Below are positions 1-14,900 of a DNA stretch of 64,000 nt, piece after piece. Each line of letters begins with the position of its first letter. The stretch's first letter is position 1. A model generated the notes under the pieces. That model was given only the letters and a program-made list of their open reading frames with translations, did no database searches and was not told the origin of the DNA. A program made the position numbers and the translations under genes. This stretch comes from Streptomyces sp. F001 (GTDB lineage Bacteria > Actinomycetota > Actinomycetes > Streptomycetales > Streptomycetaceae), in contig NZ_QZWF01000011.1 in the NCBI RefSeq assembly GCF_004187715.1, forward strand, positions 1 through 64,000, given 5' to 3'.

Positions 1-2444
1 TCCCGAGCCCGGTCCCAGTCGGCGGTGTACTGGGGCAGCGGCGCTGGGAGCTCAGCGGCTGCTGCATCGCTCGACGTCGACTCATTCGTCCCGGACTCGG
101 CCACCGCCTCCCCGTCGGAATCGTCGGTGATGTTCACAGGCTCCTCGCACCGCGGCGGGACAGGCACCGGCTCGGATTCGGCCGACGGTGTTTCGGTCGG
201 CGCCGGTTCGGCCGGCTCATGACGGGACGGCTGCTGTTCCCTCGGCTCCGGACGGGCCGGTGCGTCCTCCGCGCTCTCCGCTGCCGATGCCTCCGGGAGC
301 GCCTTCGTAGACGCCAGGTACTCCCGGAGGGCGTCGCGCATCGCCAGCCGAGGCTCGCCGTGCACCAGCGGTTTGCGGGCCAGGTAGGCCCGGGGCGTCA
401 CCCCGCACAGCGCCTCGGAGGGACGGTCGAAGAAGCCTTCCGGCCGCATTCCGGCCTGCGCGACGGCGTCGCACACACGGCGCAGCACCTCGAGCGCTGC
501 AAGCACCGCGTGATCGGCCGGCTCCCGCTCGCGCGCGATACGCAGCACAGCGTCGGCCGCCGGTTGCCCGAGCATCTCGGCGAGCCCTGGACCTCCCACG
601 GCGGCGATCGCGTAGTCCGCGAGCCACGCCTGCCCGGACGGCGACTTGGCCAACCGCCGTGCCCGCTCCCAGTCCTGCACATCCGCGGACGCCACGACTG
701 CGGGTTGTACGGCGTCCTGCGGAGTCACGGGAGCCACCGTTGCGTCAGGGCCGCCGGACGGCGGGGCCGCCGCGACAACCGCCACCTTCCTGCCCGGAAC
801 CGGACGAACGGCGCGGGCCGTGCGCGCCGCACGGTGAGCGATGGCAGCGGTACGGACGCTCTCCGCGCTGTCCGGGTCCTCAGCCGCCACCACAGCACGG
901 ACACCGAACAGGCGCGCCGTCCGCAGCCGTGACCGGAGGGCGGGCACCAGCTTGGTTTCGAGCTGCCGGATGCGTTCCCGCGTCACGCCGAACTCGCTGC
1001 CCAACTGGTCCAGAGTCGAGGCCTCCTCGCCGTCGAGTCCCAGGCGCCGAACGAGAATCCGGTGGTCGCGGCCGGAGAAGGTGTTCACCACGGCCATGGC
1101 GTCATCCATGAGCAGCGCACTGTGCACCCGTTCCTCGAATGGCGGCAGGGTGTGGGTCTGAGCGACGAAGTCTCCGAGCGTCGCTCCGTCCCCCACGACA
1201 CGATCGAGCGAGTCGGTGCGCCGGCTCAGTCGTCGGACCTCCTCGACCTTGCTCAGACTAAGGTCGCAAAGCACCGCTACATCGGCCGCGGTCGCCGGAC
1301 GCTCGCGTTCGATCAAGGAGCGTTCCGCGTTCGCCACCTTACGGATTGTCTCGTGCATATGAACGGGTACGCGGATGACGGAACCTTCGTCCGCGATGCC
1401 CCGTGTGATGGACTGACGGATCCACCACATCGCGTATGTCGAGAACTTGAAGCCCTTGGTCGGGTCGAACTTCCGCGCCGCCCGCATGAGCCCCAGCGCT
1501 CCGTGCTGGAACAGGTCCTCGTAGTCCAGTCCCTGTTCCAAGTAGCGAGGAACCAGGCTGTGCACGAGCCCTTGATTGTGTACGACCAAGCAGTCCCGCG
1601 CGCGGATTCTGATGTCGTCCGACGACAGGGCGCTCAGCGTCTCCTGATCGGCTTCCTTGTCGAGGCCACCCCGCACGAGAATGGCGAGCCCGACTTCCTC
1701 CCGCGCGGTGAGCAGGTGCTTCTCCGGCCGACGCCGGTAGCGGTCCTCGCGCATGACGCGCTCGGCCGCGGCGACCGATGCCGCCAGGTCCGCGTCCGTC
1801 GGTACGACCGTTTCGGATGACCCGGAGGGGAAGTCCTCCTCCGATGCGACCTCCAGCCCCTCCATCCTGGAACCTTCGCTGACCGCCGGTTCCTGAGCGG
1901 AGGAGCCTACGCCGCCGACTTTCACGTCGCCGACCGGCGCCGGCTCCTCGTCCACGTCTGCGCGGTCCTCTTCGGGTGCGGCCTCGGCCGTCGACTCCGT
2001 CGGAGTCTTCTCGGGCCGCACATTGGCCGCATCCCGCAGGGCCGCCGCCTCGCGCGCATTGAGCCCACAGAGCCGTACAACCCCGTCCAGGGCCCGGGAC
2101 GTCACACGTCCCTCGGCGTCCGCGTACCGCTCCAGCAGGCTCAGCACTCGATCGAGTTGAGGGAACACAATTTCTACACGCTTCCGCGCAACCTTCGGCA
2201 CATCTGGAATGTCGATGTGTGCATGCGCCACGCCCCTCTGGACAGGCACGTGCAGCCTGGCCAGCTCGTCCCGCAGCCGCTCCCGCTCGTGCTCACGCAA
2301 CCCGAGCTTGCGCGCCTGAGCGAAGAACACCTCCTCGGGCACGACTCCGCCCACCGCGGCCCGACGGAGTTGCGCCATCAGTTCAGCCAGCGCGGCCTTC
2401 GTCACCGGCACGCCCCGCGACCCGGGTTCCTGATGCCCCGCCAT
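1..2444 (-). CDS. RpoD-like sigma-70 factor with long extensions (partial, runs off left edge)
   Basis: Reading the minus strand from ATG at 2444 gives an uninterrupted frame to base 1, at least 814 codons, with the stop outside the window. Residues about 255-275 look like region 1.2 (TAREEVGLAILVRGG). Residues 280-360 are region 2 (LVVHNQGLVHSL, DYEDLFQHGALGLM, FSTYAMWWIRQSI), residues 360-430 region 3, and residues 455-500 region 4 with a helix-turn-helix (FGVTRERIRQLE). The first 250 residues are acidic and low complexity. About 310 residues follow region 4 with no sigma homology I recognise: a helical stretch starting DWERARRLAKSP, a P/E/A-rich linker, then DWDRAR at the window edge, so a module may repeat. 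Divergent from the kinase-helicase operon and sharing its promoter palindrome. Likely a specialised sigma factor; its target genes are not visible. Confidence 0.85.
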   Translation of the reverse strand, partial: MAGHQEPGSRGVPVTKAALAELMAQLRRAAVGGVVPEEVFFAQARKLGLREHERERLRDELARLHVPVQRGVAHAHIDIPDVPKVARKRVEIVFPQLDRVLSLLERYADAEGRVTSRALDGVVRLCGLNAREAAALRDAANVRPEKTPTESTAEAAPEEDRADVDEEPAPVGDVKVGGVGSSAQEPAVSEGSRMEGLEVASEEDFPSGSSETVVPTDADLAASVAAAERVMREDRYRRRPEKHLLTAREEVGLAILVRGGLDKEADQETLSALSSDDIRIRARDCLVVHNQGLVHSLVPRYLEQGLDYEDLFQHGALGLMRAARKFDPTKGFKFSTYAMWWIRQSITRGIADEGSVIRVPVHMHETIRKVANAERSLIERERPATAADVAVLCDLSLSKVEEVRRLSRRTDSLDRVVGDGATLGDFVAQTHTLPPFEERVHSALLMDDAMAVVNTFSGRDHRILVRRLGLDGEEASTLDQLGSEFGVTRERIRQLETKLVPALRSRLRTARLFGVRAVVAAEDPDSAESVRTAAIAHRAARTARAVRPVPGRKVAVVAAAPPSGGPDATVAPVTPQDAVQPAVVASADVQDWERARRLAKSPSGQAWLADYAIAAVGGPGLAEMLGQPAADAVLRIAREREPADHAVLAALEVLRRVCDAVAQAGMRPEGFFDRPSEALCGVTPRAYLARKPLVHGEPRLAMRDALREYLASTKALPEASAAESAEDAPARPEPREQQPSRHEPAEPAPTETPSAESEPVPVPPRCEEPVNITDDSDGEAVAESGTNESTSSDAAAAELPAPLPQYTADWDRAR

Positions 2445-2476
2445 GCCACCCACCCCCACACCCGGTTACACGCCAG

Positions 2477-2534
2477 ACCGTAAGGGGCCCTCGTTGACAC
2501 TGTCAACGGATCGCATATCTAGGAAAGTTGACAC
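2477..2534. promoter_or_regulatory. Divergent promoter with palindrome GTTGACACTGTCAAC
   Basis: The 15-bp perfect palindrome at 2493-2507 carries a TTGACA on each strand. Rightwards, TTGACA 2494-2499 is followed after 16 bp by TATCTA (2516-2521). Leftwards, TTGACA (2506-2501) is followed after 18 bp by TACGGT (2482-2477). The half site GTTGACAC recurs at 2527-2534. The two divergent promoters therefore share one symmetrical -35 block, so a single bound protein could control both the sigma factor and the operon. The spacings are seen in the sequence; promoter activity is inferred. Confidence 0.55.
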
Positions 2535-2649
2535 GGCTCGTGTACCGTGACGGCGTCCGCACTCTCCGCATGGGAGCCATGTGGCGACGTGTCGGGCACA
2601 GGGGCAAGTCCCGATGTGGGACGGGGAAAAAGAGGGCAGGGGAGCAGCC

Positions 2650-5673
<3,024 letters not shown>

Positions 5674-8600
5674 GGAGCTGGCCTCGGCGGTGACGAACGC
5701 CCTCGGGATCGGCCCCGCGGACTACACCGGCGACGCCGACCAGCCCCCGTCGCTCGCCCGTGCCGCGGCCAAGACGCTGCGCGACGTGGTCGCCTTCCGG
5801 CTCTACCTCGACCTGGAGCGCGGCTGGCGCATCACCATGCCCAACCTGGAGCAGACGGGCCTGCTGGAGATCGACTACGCGGACCTGCGCTGGGTCGCGG
5901 ACAAGCAGGACCGTTGGACGCACACACACGCGGCGCTGCGGGACGCCGATCCTGCTCTGCGGGCCGAGGTCATGAAGGTGCTGCTCAACGAGATGCGCCG
6001 TTCGCTCGCCATCGACGTGTCGTACTTCCGCGACGACTTCGACGCGTTGCAGCGGGCGAGCGAGGAGCGGCTGGTGGACCCGTGGGTGCTGTCGGCCTCC
6101 GACCGGCCGCGCGTGGGCACCGCCTACCCGCACCCGTCGGGCCGGGGGATGGACCGCTCCGGTCTGTTCCTCTCGGCGCGTGCCAAGTTCGGCAAGTACC
6201 TCAAGCGCGCCGACGCCTCCTTCAAGAAACTCTCCCCCGACGACCTGCAGCTCGTCATCGCGGAACTGCTGAAGGTGCTGGCCGCCGACGGCCTGGTGAA
6301 GGAGGTGGCGGAGGCGCCGCAGCACGCGGGCCGCTACCGCAGGCCGACGACGGCGGCCACGACCGGCTACCGGGTGGCGGCCCAGTCGCTGATCTGGCGC
6401 GCCGGGAAGGGCGAGACGGGCACGCACGACCCGCTGACCCGTACCTACCCCAGCGGCGACGGCCCTCGGGTCAACACCTTCTTCCGGGACCTGTACCAGG
6501 AGGCGGCGGGCGCGCTGTCCGGGCTGCTCGCCCGCGAGCACACCGCCCAGGTCGCCCCGGAGGAGCGGGAGCGGCGCGAGGAGGCCTTCCGCAAGGCGGA
6601 GCTGAAGCTGCTGTACTGCTCCCCCACGATGGAGCTGGGCGTCGACATCTCCTCTCTCAACGCGGTGATGATGCGCAATGTGCCGCCCACGCCCGCCAAC
6701 TACGCCCAGCGCTCCGGCCGCGCCGGCCGCAGCGGCCAGCCCGCCCTGGTGACGACGTACTGCGCGACGGGCAACAGCCACGACCAGTACTACTTCCGCC
6801 GCTCGGAGCGGATGGTGGCCGGCGCGGTGGCTCCGCCGCGCCTGGACCTGGCCAACGAGGACCTCGTCCTCTCGCACCTGCAGGGCATATGGATAGCGGA
6901 GGCCGGTCTGAAGCTGGGCCGCGCGATACCCGAGGTCCTGGACGTGTCGTACCCGGACACCGGCGACCGCCCGGACCCCGCCCTGGAGCTGCTCCCCGAC
7001 ATCCTCGAAGCCTCCCTCGACGAGACCGCACAGCACCGCACGGTGGACGCGGCCCTCAGGGTGCTCGGCCCGCTGCTGCCGGACTTCGCCGACACCACGT
7101 GGTGGCACGACGACTGGATCCAGGACCGGGTGCGCACGGTGCCCGAGCGCTTCGACCGGGCCTTCGACCGCTGGCGGCAGCTGTTCCGCGCCGCGCTCGA
7201 CGACCAGTACATCCAGAACAAGCGCCGGCTGGACTACAGCCTCACCGAGACCGACCGCAACCGGGCCAACGCCCGCCGCCGGGAGGCGGAGACGCAGCTC
7301 AACCTGCTGATGAACGAGAGCGTCGACAGCAAGTCGGTCCTCTCCGACTTCAATCCCTACCGCTACCTCGCCTCCGAGGGCTTCCTGCCCGGCTACAGTT
7401 TCCCGCGCCTGCCCCTGGCCGCCTACATCCCCACCATCGGCCGCCGCCGGGGCGACGGCGACTACCTCCAGCGCCCCCGCTTCCTCGCCATTCGCGAGTT
7501 CGGTCCCGGCGCGCTCATCTACCACGAGGGCGCCCGCTACCAGGTGACCCGCATCCAGCTCCCGCCGGACTCCTCCGGCGACCTGGCGACCAGCGAGGCC
7601 CGTCGGTGCGCCCACTGCGGCTACCACCACGACCCGGCCGAGCGGCAGGACCGCTGCCACATGTGCGACGAACCGCTGGGCGCGGCAACCCACGGCCTGC
7701 TCCAGCTCCACACCGTCTACACCACGCGCCGGGAGCGGATCTCCTCCGACGAGGAGGAGCGCCGCCGGGCCGGCTTCCGGCTGGAGATGTCGTACCGCTT
7801 CCAGGACCACGGTGCCCGCAAGGGCCGCCTCAATGCCTCCGTCGCCGACGCCTCGGGCGCGGCTCTGGCCGACCTGGCGTACGGCGACTCGGCGACCGTC
7901 CGCATCACCAACCTGGGCCGGGTACGGGCCAAGAAGGACGAACCGGCGGGCTACTGGCTCGACCTCGCCGACGGCCGCTGGATGAACGACAAAGACGCCG
8001 CCGAGGCCTCCGGCGACTCCAGCGAGCTGCCGGTGGTCGACGAGGACGGCAAGGAGCGGCGCCGCAAGAAGCGGGTCATCCCGTACGTGGAGGACCGCCG
8101 CAACATCCTCGTCGTCACCCTCGACGAGGCCCTGCCGGAGCCCGAGGCGCTGTCCCTGATGTACGCGCTGGAGCGGGGCATCGAGGCCGCGTTCGAGCTG
8201 GAGGACGCCGAGCTCTCCAGCGAGCTGCTGCCGCCGGACGGCGGACCTTGGGGCAGGTTCCTGTTCATGGAGGCGGCCGAGGGCGGCGCGGGCGTACTGC
8301 GCCGCCTCCAGGCGGAGCCGGACGCCCTGGCCAAGGCGGCCCAGTACGCCCTCTCGATCTGCCACTTCGACAAGGACGGCACCGATCTCGGCGGCCCGCA
8401 CCCGGACCGCCCGTGCGCCCTGGGCTGCTACGAGTGCCTGCTCACGTACGGCAACCAGCTCGACCACGCGCTGATCAACCGCCATGCGGCAAGGCACCTG
8501 CTGGTGCGGTTCGCCTCGGGAACGGCGGAGCGCGAGTCGCGGGGTGAGTCGCGCTCTGAGCAGTACCGGCGGCTGCTCGACCAGGTCCCGGCGGCACCGA

Positions 8601-8963
8601 CGGCGGTCGAGGCGTCGGCCGCCGCCGACCTGGCCGCGCGCGGTGACTTCCTGGGCTGGGCGAAGGCGCGGGGACTGAACCTCCCGGATGAGGCGGGGCC
8701 GTTCCTCACCGAGGCGAACGCGCAGCCCGACTTCGTGTACCGGCTCCCCGGCGGAAACGTGGCCGTCTTCGTGGACACACCCGACAAGGAACAGGACACC
8801 TTCCGGGACGAGGACGCCGAGGACCGCCTCTTCAACGCCAGTTGGGACGTCGTCCGCTTCCCGCACGGCGGCGACTGGGATGCCGTCGCCGCAGCCAACG
8901 CCCGTTACTTCGGTATCCCGGCCGCCAACTGACCACCTTCTGCTTGAGGACTTGAAGACAGAC

Positions 8964-11930
8964 ATGGCACTCACGTACTCCACCGGTTCCCTGGTGAAGG
9001 CCCGCGGCCGCGAATGGGTGGTACTCCCCGAGAGCAAGGCCGACCTGCTCGTCCTGCGCCCGCTCGGTGGCTCGGACGACGATATCGCCGCCGTGTTCCC
9101 GGCGTTCGAGACGGTCGAGGAGGCCCGGTTCGCCGCTCCGGAGGCGAGCGACCTCGGAGACCAGCGGGCGGCCGGCCTGCTCCGCACGGCCCTGCGGATC
9201 GGCTTCCGCTCGGGCGCGGGCCCGTTCCGCTCGCTCGCCGGCATCGCGGTGGAGCCGCGCGCATACCAGCTCGTCCCGATGCTGATGGCGCTGCGCCAGA
9301 AGACGGTCCGCATGCTGATCTCCGACGACGTCGGCATCGGCAAGACCGTGGAGGCGGGCCTGATCGCGAGCGAACTGCTCGCGCAGGGCGAGGCGTCGGG
9401 CCTGGCCGTGCTGTGTTCCCCGGCACTGGCGGAACAGTGGCAGCAGGAGCTGCGCAGCAAGTTCGGCATCGACGCGGAACTGGTGCTGTCATCGACGGTC
9501 ACCCGCCTGGAGCGAGGCCTGGACCTCGGCCAGTCCCTCTTCGACCGCTACCCGAACGTCATCGTCTCCACGGACTTCATCAAGTCCACGCGGCACCGCG
9601 ACGACTTCGTACGGCACTGTCCCGACCTGGTGATCGTCGACGAGGCCCACACATGCGTGGCCGCCGACGACACCAAGACCGGCACGCAGAACCAGCTGCG
9701 TTACGAGCTGCTGCGGCGGGTGGCCGAGGACGCGGAGCGGCACCTGCTCCTGGTGACGGCGACCCCGCACAGCGGCAAGGAGTCCGCGTTCCGCAACCTG
9801 CTGGGCCTGGTCAAGCCCGAACTGGCCCACGTGAACCTGGAGTCGGACGCGGGCAGGAAGCTGCTGGCCCAGCACTTCGTGGCCCGCAAGCGGGCGGACG
9901 TACGCCAGTACCTCACCAAGGAGGACGGTCTGGCCGACGACTCTCTCGCCGAGCGGACGGCCTTCCCCTCGGACCGCTACTTCAAGGACGAGACGTACAA
10001 GCTGTCCCCGGAGTACCGGGCCCTGCTGGACGACGCGATCGCCTACGCGAGCGAGCGGGTGGAGGAAGCGGACAACCGGGGCCGGCGCGAGGCGCGAATA
10101 GCATGGTGGTCGGCGATCGCGCTGCTGCGCTCGCTGGTGTCCTCGCCGCGCGCGGCGGCGCAGACGCTGCGGACGCGGTCGGCGGCGGCGATCGCGTCGT
10201 CGGCGGAGGAGGCCGACAAGCTGGGCGCCCCGCTGAACAGCGACGCGGCTGACAGCGACTCGATGGAGGGCATGGACGTAGCGCCGGGTGCGGAGATCGC
10301 GGAGGACGACCCGCGCTCCCGGTTGGCGGAACTGGCAGATCGAGCATCGGAGTTGGAGGGTCCGGCCCAGGACCTCAAGCTGAAGGCGCTGATCAAGCAC
10401 CTCAAGTCGCTACTCGCCGACGGCTACAACCCGATCGTCTTCTGCCGCTACATCCCCACGGCCAAGTACCTGGCCGAGCAGCTGTCGAACGACCCGGAGA
10501 CGAAGAAGCGCGGCCCGCTGGGCGCAAAGACGGTCGTCAAGGCGGTCACGGGCGAGCTGTCGCCGCAGCAGCGCATCGACAACATCGAGGCGCTGGCGAC
10601 GGAGGCCGGCGAGGACGCCGCCGCGCGCCGCGTCCTGATCGCCACCGACTGCCTGTCGGAGGGCGTGAACCTCCAGCACTACTTCGACGCGGTGGTCCAC
10701 TACGACCTGGCGTGGAACCCCACCCGCCACGACCAGCGCGAGGGCCGCGTCGACCGCTACGGCCAGCGCCGCGACGAGGTCCGAGTCATCACCCTGTACG
10801 GCGACGACAACGGCATCGACGGCAAGGTCCTCGAAGTCCTCATCAAGAAGCACCGCCAGATCAAGAAGGACCTGGGCATCTCGGTGTCGGTCCCGGACGA
10901 GCTGTCCACGGGCGTGACGGACGCGATCGTGGAGTGGCTGCTGATGCGCGGCCGTGAGAACGAGGACGCCCTGTTCAGCGCGGATGCGTTCAAGGTGAGC
11001 ACAGCAAAGCTGGACAGCGACTGGAACTCGGCGGCGGAGCGGGAGAAGGCGTCGCGTTCACGGTTCGCGCAGCGCTCGATCCACCCGGAGGAGGTGGCCC
11101 GGGAGGTCGCGGCTATTCGGGAGGCGTTGGGCGGTACGGGCGAGGTGGAGACCTTCGTACGAGAGTCCCTGGGCGCGCTGGGTGCCGTACTGCGCGGCGC
11201 CGGTCAGACGGAGGACTTCACGGCACAGGTGGGTGGCACACCGGCGGGCCTTCGGGACGCCCTGGCCACAGCCGTAGGCGCGGAGGTGATCGAGCAGGAC
11301 CGCCCGATCCCGTTCCGGAGCGATCCGGCGGTGGCGCGGGGCGAGGCGGCGCTGGTACGTACGGACCCGGTGGTGGGCGCGCTGGCGTCGCATGTCCTGA
11401 ACGCGGCATTGGACGCGCAGGCGGACGGCGCCCGCCCGGCGCGCCGCTGCGGTGTGGTGACGACGGACGCGGTATCGACGCGTACGACGCTGCTGCTGGT
11501 CCGCTACCGGTTCCACCTGACCCTGCCGTCGCGCAGCGGCGAGAAGCAGCTCGTCGCGGAGGACGCGCGGCTGCTGGCCTTCGAGGGCTCCCCGAAGAAC
11601 GCGGTGTGGCTGTCGCAGGAGCGGGCGGCGGCGCTGCTGGACGCGACGGCGTCCGCGAACACGGACCCGCACTTCGGCGAGCGCATGATGCAGCGGGTCC
11701 TCGACCAACTCCCCGAGGTATACGGCTACCTGGAGTCGTACGGCGAGGAACTGGCCGCCGAGCTGGACACCTCGCACCGCCGGGTGCGCCAAGCCTCCGG
11801 CGAGATCGTCCGCGGCCTGTCGGTGACGGCGCAGAAGCCGGCCGACGTCCTGGGCGCGTACCTCTACCTGCCCGCGAACCCCGCTGCTTCCTCCCCTGCC
11901 CCTGCTGCTGTCTCTGGAGCGTCCGCCTGA
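8964..11930 (+). CDS. SNF2-family DEAH ATPase, DrmD-like
   Basis: 988 residues from ATG 8964. The ATPase core begins near residue 95 with a Q-like region (AYQLVPMLMAL), Walker A variant SDDVGIGKT, motif II DEAH followed by TCVAADD, motif III TATPHSG, then the second lobe with FCRYIPTAKYLAEQL, ATDCLSEGVNLQ and REGRVDRYGQRRDEV. An Ala-rich insert of about 70 residues separates the lobes near 10140-10330, and a 300-residue C-terminal region follows the core. The layout matches DrmD of class 1 DISARM and HepA/RapA-like translocases, which use ATP to move on duplex DNA. Its TGA overlaps the methylase ATG by one base, so the two proteins are probably made together. Motifs look intact. Confidence 0.85.
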   Translation: MALTYSTGSLVKARGREWVVLPESKADLLVLRPLGGSDDDIAAVFPAFETVEEARFAAPEASDLGDQRAAGLLRTALRIGFRSGAGPFRSLAGIAVEPRAYQLVPMLMALRQKTVRMLISDDVGIGKTVEAGLIASELLAQGEASGLAVLCSPALAEQWQQELRSKFGIDAELVLSSTVTRLERGLDLGQSLFDRYPNVIVSTDFIKSTRHRDDFVRHCPDLVIVDEAHTCVAADDTKTGTQNQLRYELLRRVAEDAERHLLLVTATPHSGKESAFRNLLGLVKPELAHVNLESDAGRKLLAQHFVARKRADVRQYLTKEDGLADDSLAERTAFPSDRYFKDETYKLSPEYRALLDDAIAYASERVEEADNRGRREARIAWWSAIALLRSLVSSPRAAAQTLRTRSAAAIASSAEEADKLGAPLNSDAADSDSMEGMDVAPGAEIAEDDPRSRLAELADRASELEGPAQDLKLKALIKHLKSLLADGYNPIVFCRYIPTAKYLAEQLSNDPETKKRGPLGAKTVVKAVTGELSPQQRIDNIEALATEAGEDAAARRVLIATDCLSEGVNLQHYFDAVVHYDLAWNPTRHDQREGRVDRYGQRRDEVRVITLYGDDNGIDGKVLEVLIKKHRQIKKDLGISVSVPDELSTGVTDAIVEWLLMRGRENEDALFSADAFKVSTAKLDSDWNSAAEREKASRSRFAQRSIHPEEVAREVAAIREALGGTGEVETFVRESLGALGAVLRGAGQTEDFTAQVGGTPAGLRDALATAVGAEVIEQDRPIPFRSDPAVARGEAALVRTDPVVGALASHVLNAALDAQADGARPARRCGVVTTDAVSTRTTLLLVRYRFHLTLPSRSGEKQLVAEDARLLAFEGSPKNAVWLSQERAAALLDATASANTDPHFGERMMQRVLDQLPEVYGYLESYGEELAAELDTSHRRVRQASGEIVRGLSVTAQKPADVLGAYLYLPANPAASSPAPAAVSGASA

Positions 11931-14900
11931 TGTCCGCTACGACTCGCCACCAGGTGTTCACCGCCGTCCACACGGTCGGAGGTCTGCTGCCGGCCGACAT
12001 GCTGCTGCGCATCACCGAGGGCAAGGACGTCCCGGGCTCAAAGCCTGCCGACTACGGCCTGCCGTCGTCCCGTTCGGTACGGGACGAGGCGGAGCGCAGC
12101 TGGGAGTACCTGAAGCCGCTCTGGCGCGACGTGCGCAAGCACCTCCCCGAGGACCGGGACACGGGGTTGCCCGCGAGTGACCCGACCGGCCGTGCGGCTG
12201 CCGACTGGCTTTCGCCGCTGTGGCGGGAGCTGGGCTTCGGCCGCCTGACGCCGATCGGCACGGACGGCGTCGCGGCCGACTCGGACACGGAGAAGCGGTT
12301 CGAGGTCTCGCACCGCTGGCAGCACGCGCTCATCCACCAGGTGGCATGGAACGCCAACCTGGACAAGCGACCGGGCGGCGCGGGCACGGTGCCGCCGCAG
12401 TCGATGCTCCAGGAGTGCCTGAACCGGACCGAGGCCCACCTGTGGGGCGTCCTGACCAACGGCCGCCAGATACGTCTGCTGCGCGACTCCAGCGCGCTGG
12501 CCACGGCGTCGTACGTCGAGTTCGACATGGAGGCGATCTTCGACGGCGAGCTGTTCAGCGAGTTCGTGCTGCTGTACCGGCTGCTGCACGTGTCGCGGTT
12601 CGAGGTCGCGGAGGACGCGGCGCCGTCGACGTGCTGGTTGGAGAAGTGGCGCACGGAGGCGATCGCCCAGGGCACGCGTGCCCTGGACCAGCTCAGGAAG
12701 GGCGTCCAGCGGGCGATCACGACGCTCGGCACAGGCTTCCTGAAGCACCCGGACAACCGGGAGTTGAGGGAGGCGCTGGAGGTCAAGACATTCCATTATG
12801 CGCTGCTGCGCCTGGTTTACCGGCTGCTGTTCTTGTTCGTCGCCGAGGACCGGGAGGTGCTGCTGTCCCCGTCGGCGGACGAGACGGCGAGGGAGCGGTA
12901 CGCCGCGTACTTCTCGTCGGCTCGCCTGCGCCGGCACGCGCAGCGGCGCCGGGGCACGGCGCACGGTGACCTGTACCAGGCGCTGCGCTTCGTGCTGGCC
13001 GGCCTCGGCAACGACGACGGTCTCCCGGAGCTGGGCCTGCCCGGCCTCGGCGGCATCTTCGACGACACGGAGGCGGACAAGGTCCTGCACGCCCTGTCCC
13101 TGTCGAACGAGCCGCTGCTGGAGGCGGTCCGGGCGCTGTCGATCGTCCGCGACACCAGCAGCAAGCGCAACCGGGTGGTCGACTACCGCCACCTGGACGC
13201 GGAGGAGCTGGGCTCGATCTACGAGTCGCTGCTGGAGCTGGTCCCGAAGCACAACGCGACCGAGCGCACTTTCGAGCTGGTCGAGCTGGCGGGCAACGCG
13301 CGCAAGACGACGGGCTCGTACTACACCCCGTCCTCGCTGATCGACTGCCTGCTGGACTCGACGCTGGACCCGGTGATCGACGACGCGGTGAAGCGGGGGG
13401 AGATCCGGGCAACGCGCTCGGGCCAGCCGGACCCGGGCCCGGCCATCGTCGAGGAACTGCTGAACCTGACGGTCTGCGACCCGGCCTGCGGCTCCGGCCA
13501 CTTCCTGGTGGCCGCGGCGCGGCGCATCGCCAAGCGGGTGGCCGCGGTACGGGAGCAGAACCCGGAGCCGACGATCGACGCGGTACGGCACGCGCTGCAC
13601 GAGGTGGTCGCGCGCTGCATCTACGGCGTGGACCTCAACCCGATGGCGGTCGAGCTGGCCAAGGTGTCGCTGTGGCTGGAGGCCCTGGAACCGGGCAAGC
13701 CGCTGGGCTTCCTGGACGCCCACATCAAGCGCGGGAACGCGCTAATCGGGGCTACGCCAGCACTGCTGGCCAAGGGCATCTCTGACGACGCCTTCAAGCC
13801 GATCGAGGGCGACGACAAGAAGGTCGCGACGGCCATCAGGAAGCGGAACGCGGCGGAGCGCGGCGGTCAGCTGAGCTTCCACACCGAGGAACGTATCTGG
13901 GTGTCGAACGCTGCTTTCGCGGCCAGCCTGCGCGACATCACTGCCGCCTCCGCAGACACCTTGCGCGACGTCCGACTCCAGTCGAGCCGCTTCCGCGAAC
14001 TGGAGCAGTCGGCGGACTATCTCCGGGCCCTGCATATCGCCGACGCCTGGTGCGCCGCCTTCGTCTGGCCCAAGGTCCAGGGCGCGCCGACGCCGGTGAC
14101 AGAAGGGGTCTTCAGGGACCTCCAGAGCGCGGGCGCGGGCATCCCGGTAAGCACGAACGAAGAGATCATCCGCCTCGCCCAACAGTACAAGTTCTTCCAC
14201 TGGCACCTGGAGTTTTCCGATGTGTTCTCCGTTCCGGAGGACAGCAAGGGCGTGTCGCCAGCGACCGGCTGGGCGGCCGGCTTCGACTGCGTCGTGGGGA
14301 ACCCGCCGTGGGACAGTGTGGACTTCCGCGAGCAGGAGTTCTTCGCCCAGCGCGCACCGGAGATCGCAGAGGCGTCCCGTACCGTCGTACGGAAAAACAT
14401 GATCGAGGCGCTCAAGGACTCTCCGGACACACTGCCTCTGCATCAGGAGTTCGAGGCAGGCAAGCGAAAGGTGTATGCCGAGAGCCACTTCCTTCGGCAG
14501 TCGGGGCGCGTTCCACTGACGGGGCAAGGGAACCTCAACACATACGCAGTCTTCGCCGAGACCGCCCGCATCCTGCTTGACCCAAAAGGGCGAGCAGGCG
14601 TCCTCGTCCCTACAGGAATCGCAACGGACGCGCGCACGCAGCACTTCTCCGGGGACCTGGTACAGAGTGCGGCTATTGCTGCGCTGTACGACTTCGAGAA
14701 CCGCGCCAATCTTTTCCCGGCTGTGGACTCTCGCATGAAATTCAGTGTCCTGTCTCTAGTCGGCCGCTCCCTGCGCGAACCGGCGGCTCGATTTGCTTTC
14801 TTCCTGCACGACCCCGCGGAACTGAACGAAGCGGACAAGAAGTTCACGCTCACACCGGACGAAATTAAGCTTCTCAATCCCAACACTGGAACGCTGCCGA

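Noticed and set aside
5914..8547. 877-codon plus-strand frame inside the helicase C-terminal part
   Set aside because: Gly/Pro/Arg/Ala sequence typical of the +1 frame of a high-GC gene; the other frame carries helicase motifs.
12038..13723. 561-codon minus-strand frame opposite the methylase
   Set aside because: Arg/Leu/Gln/Val-rich, without motifs; shadow of the methylase coding sequence.
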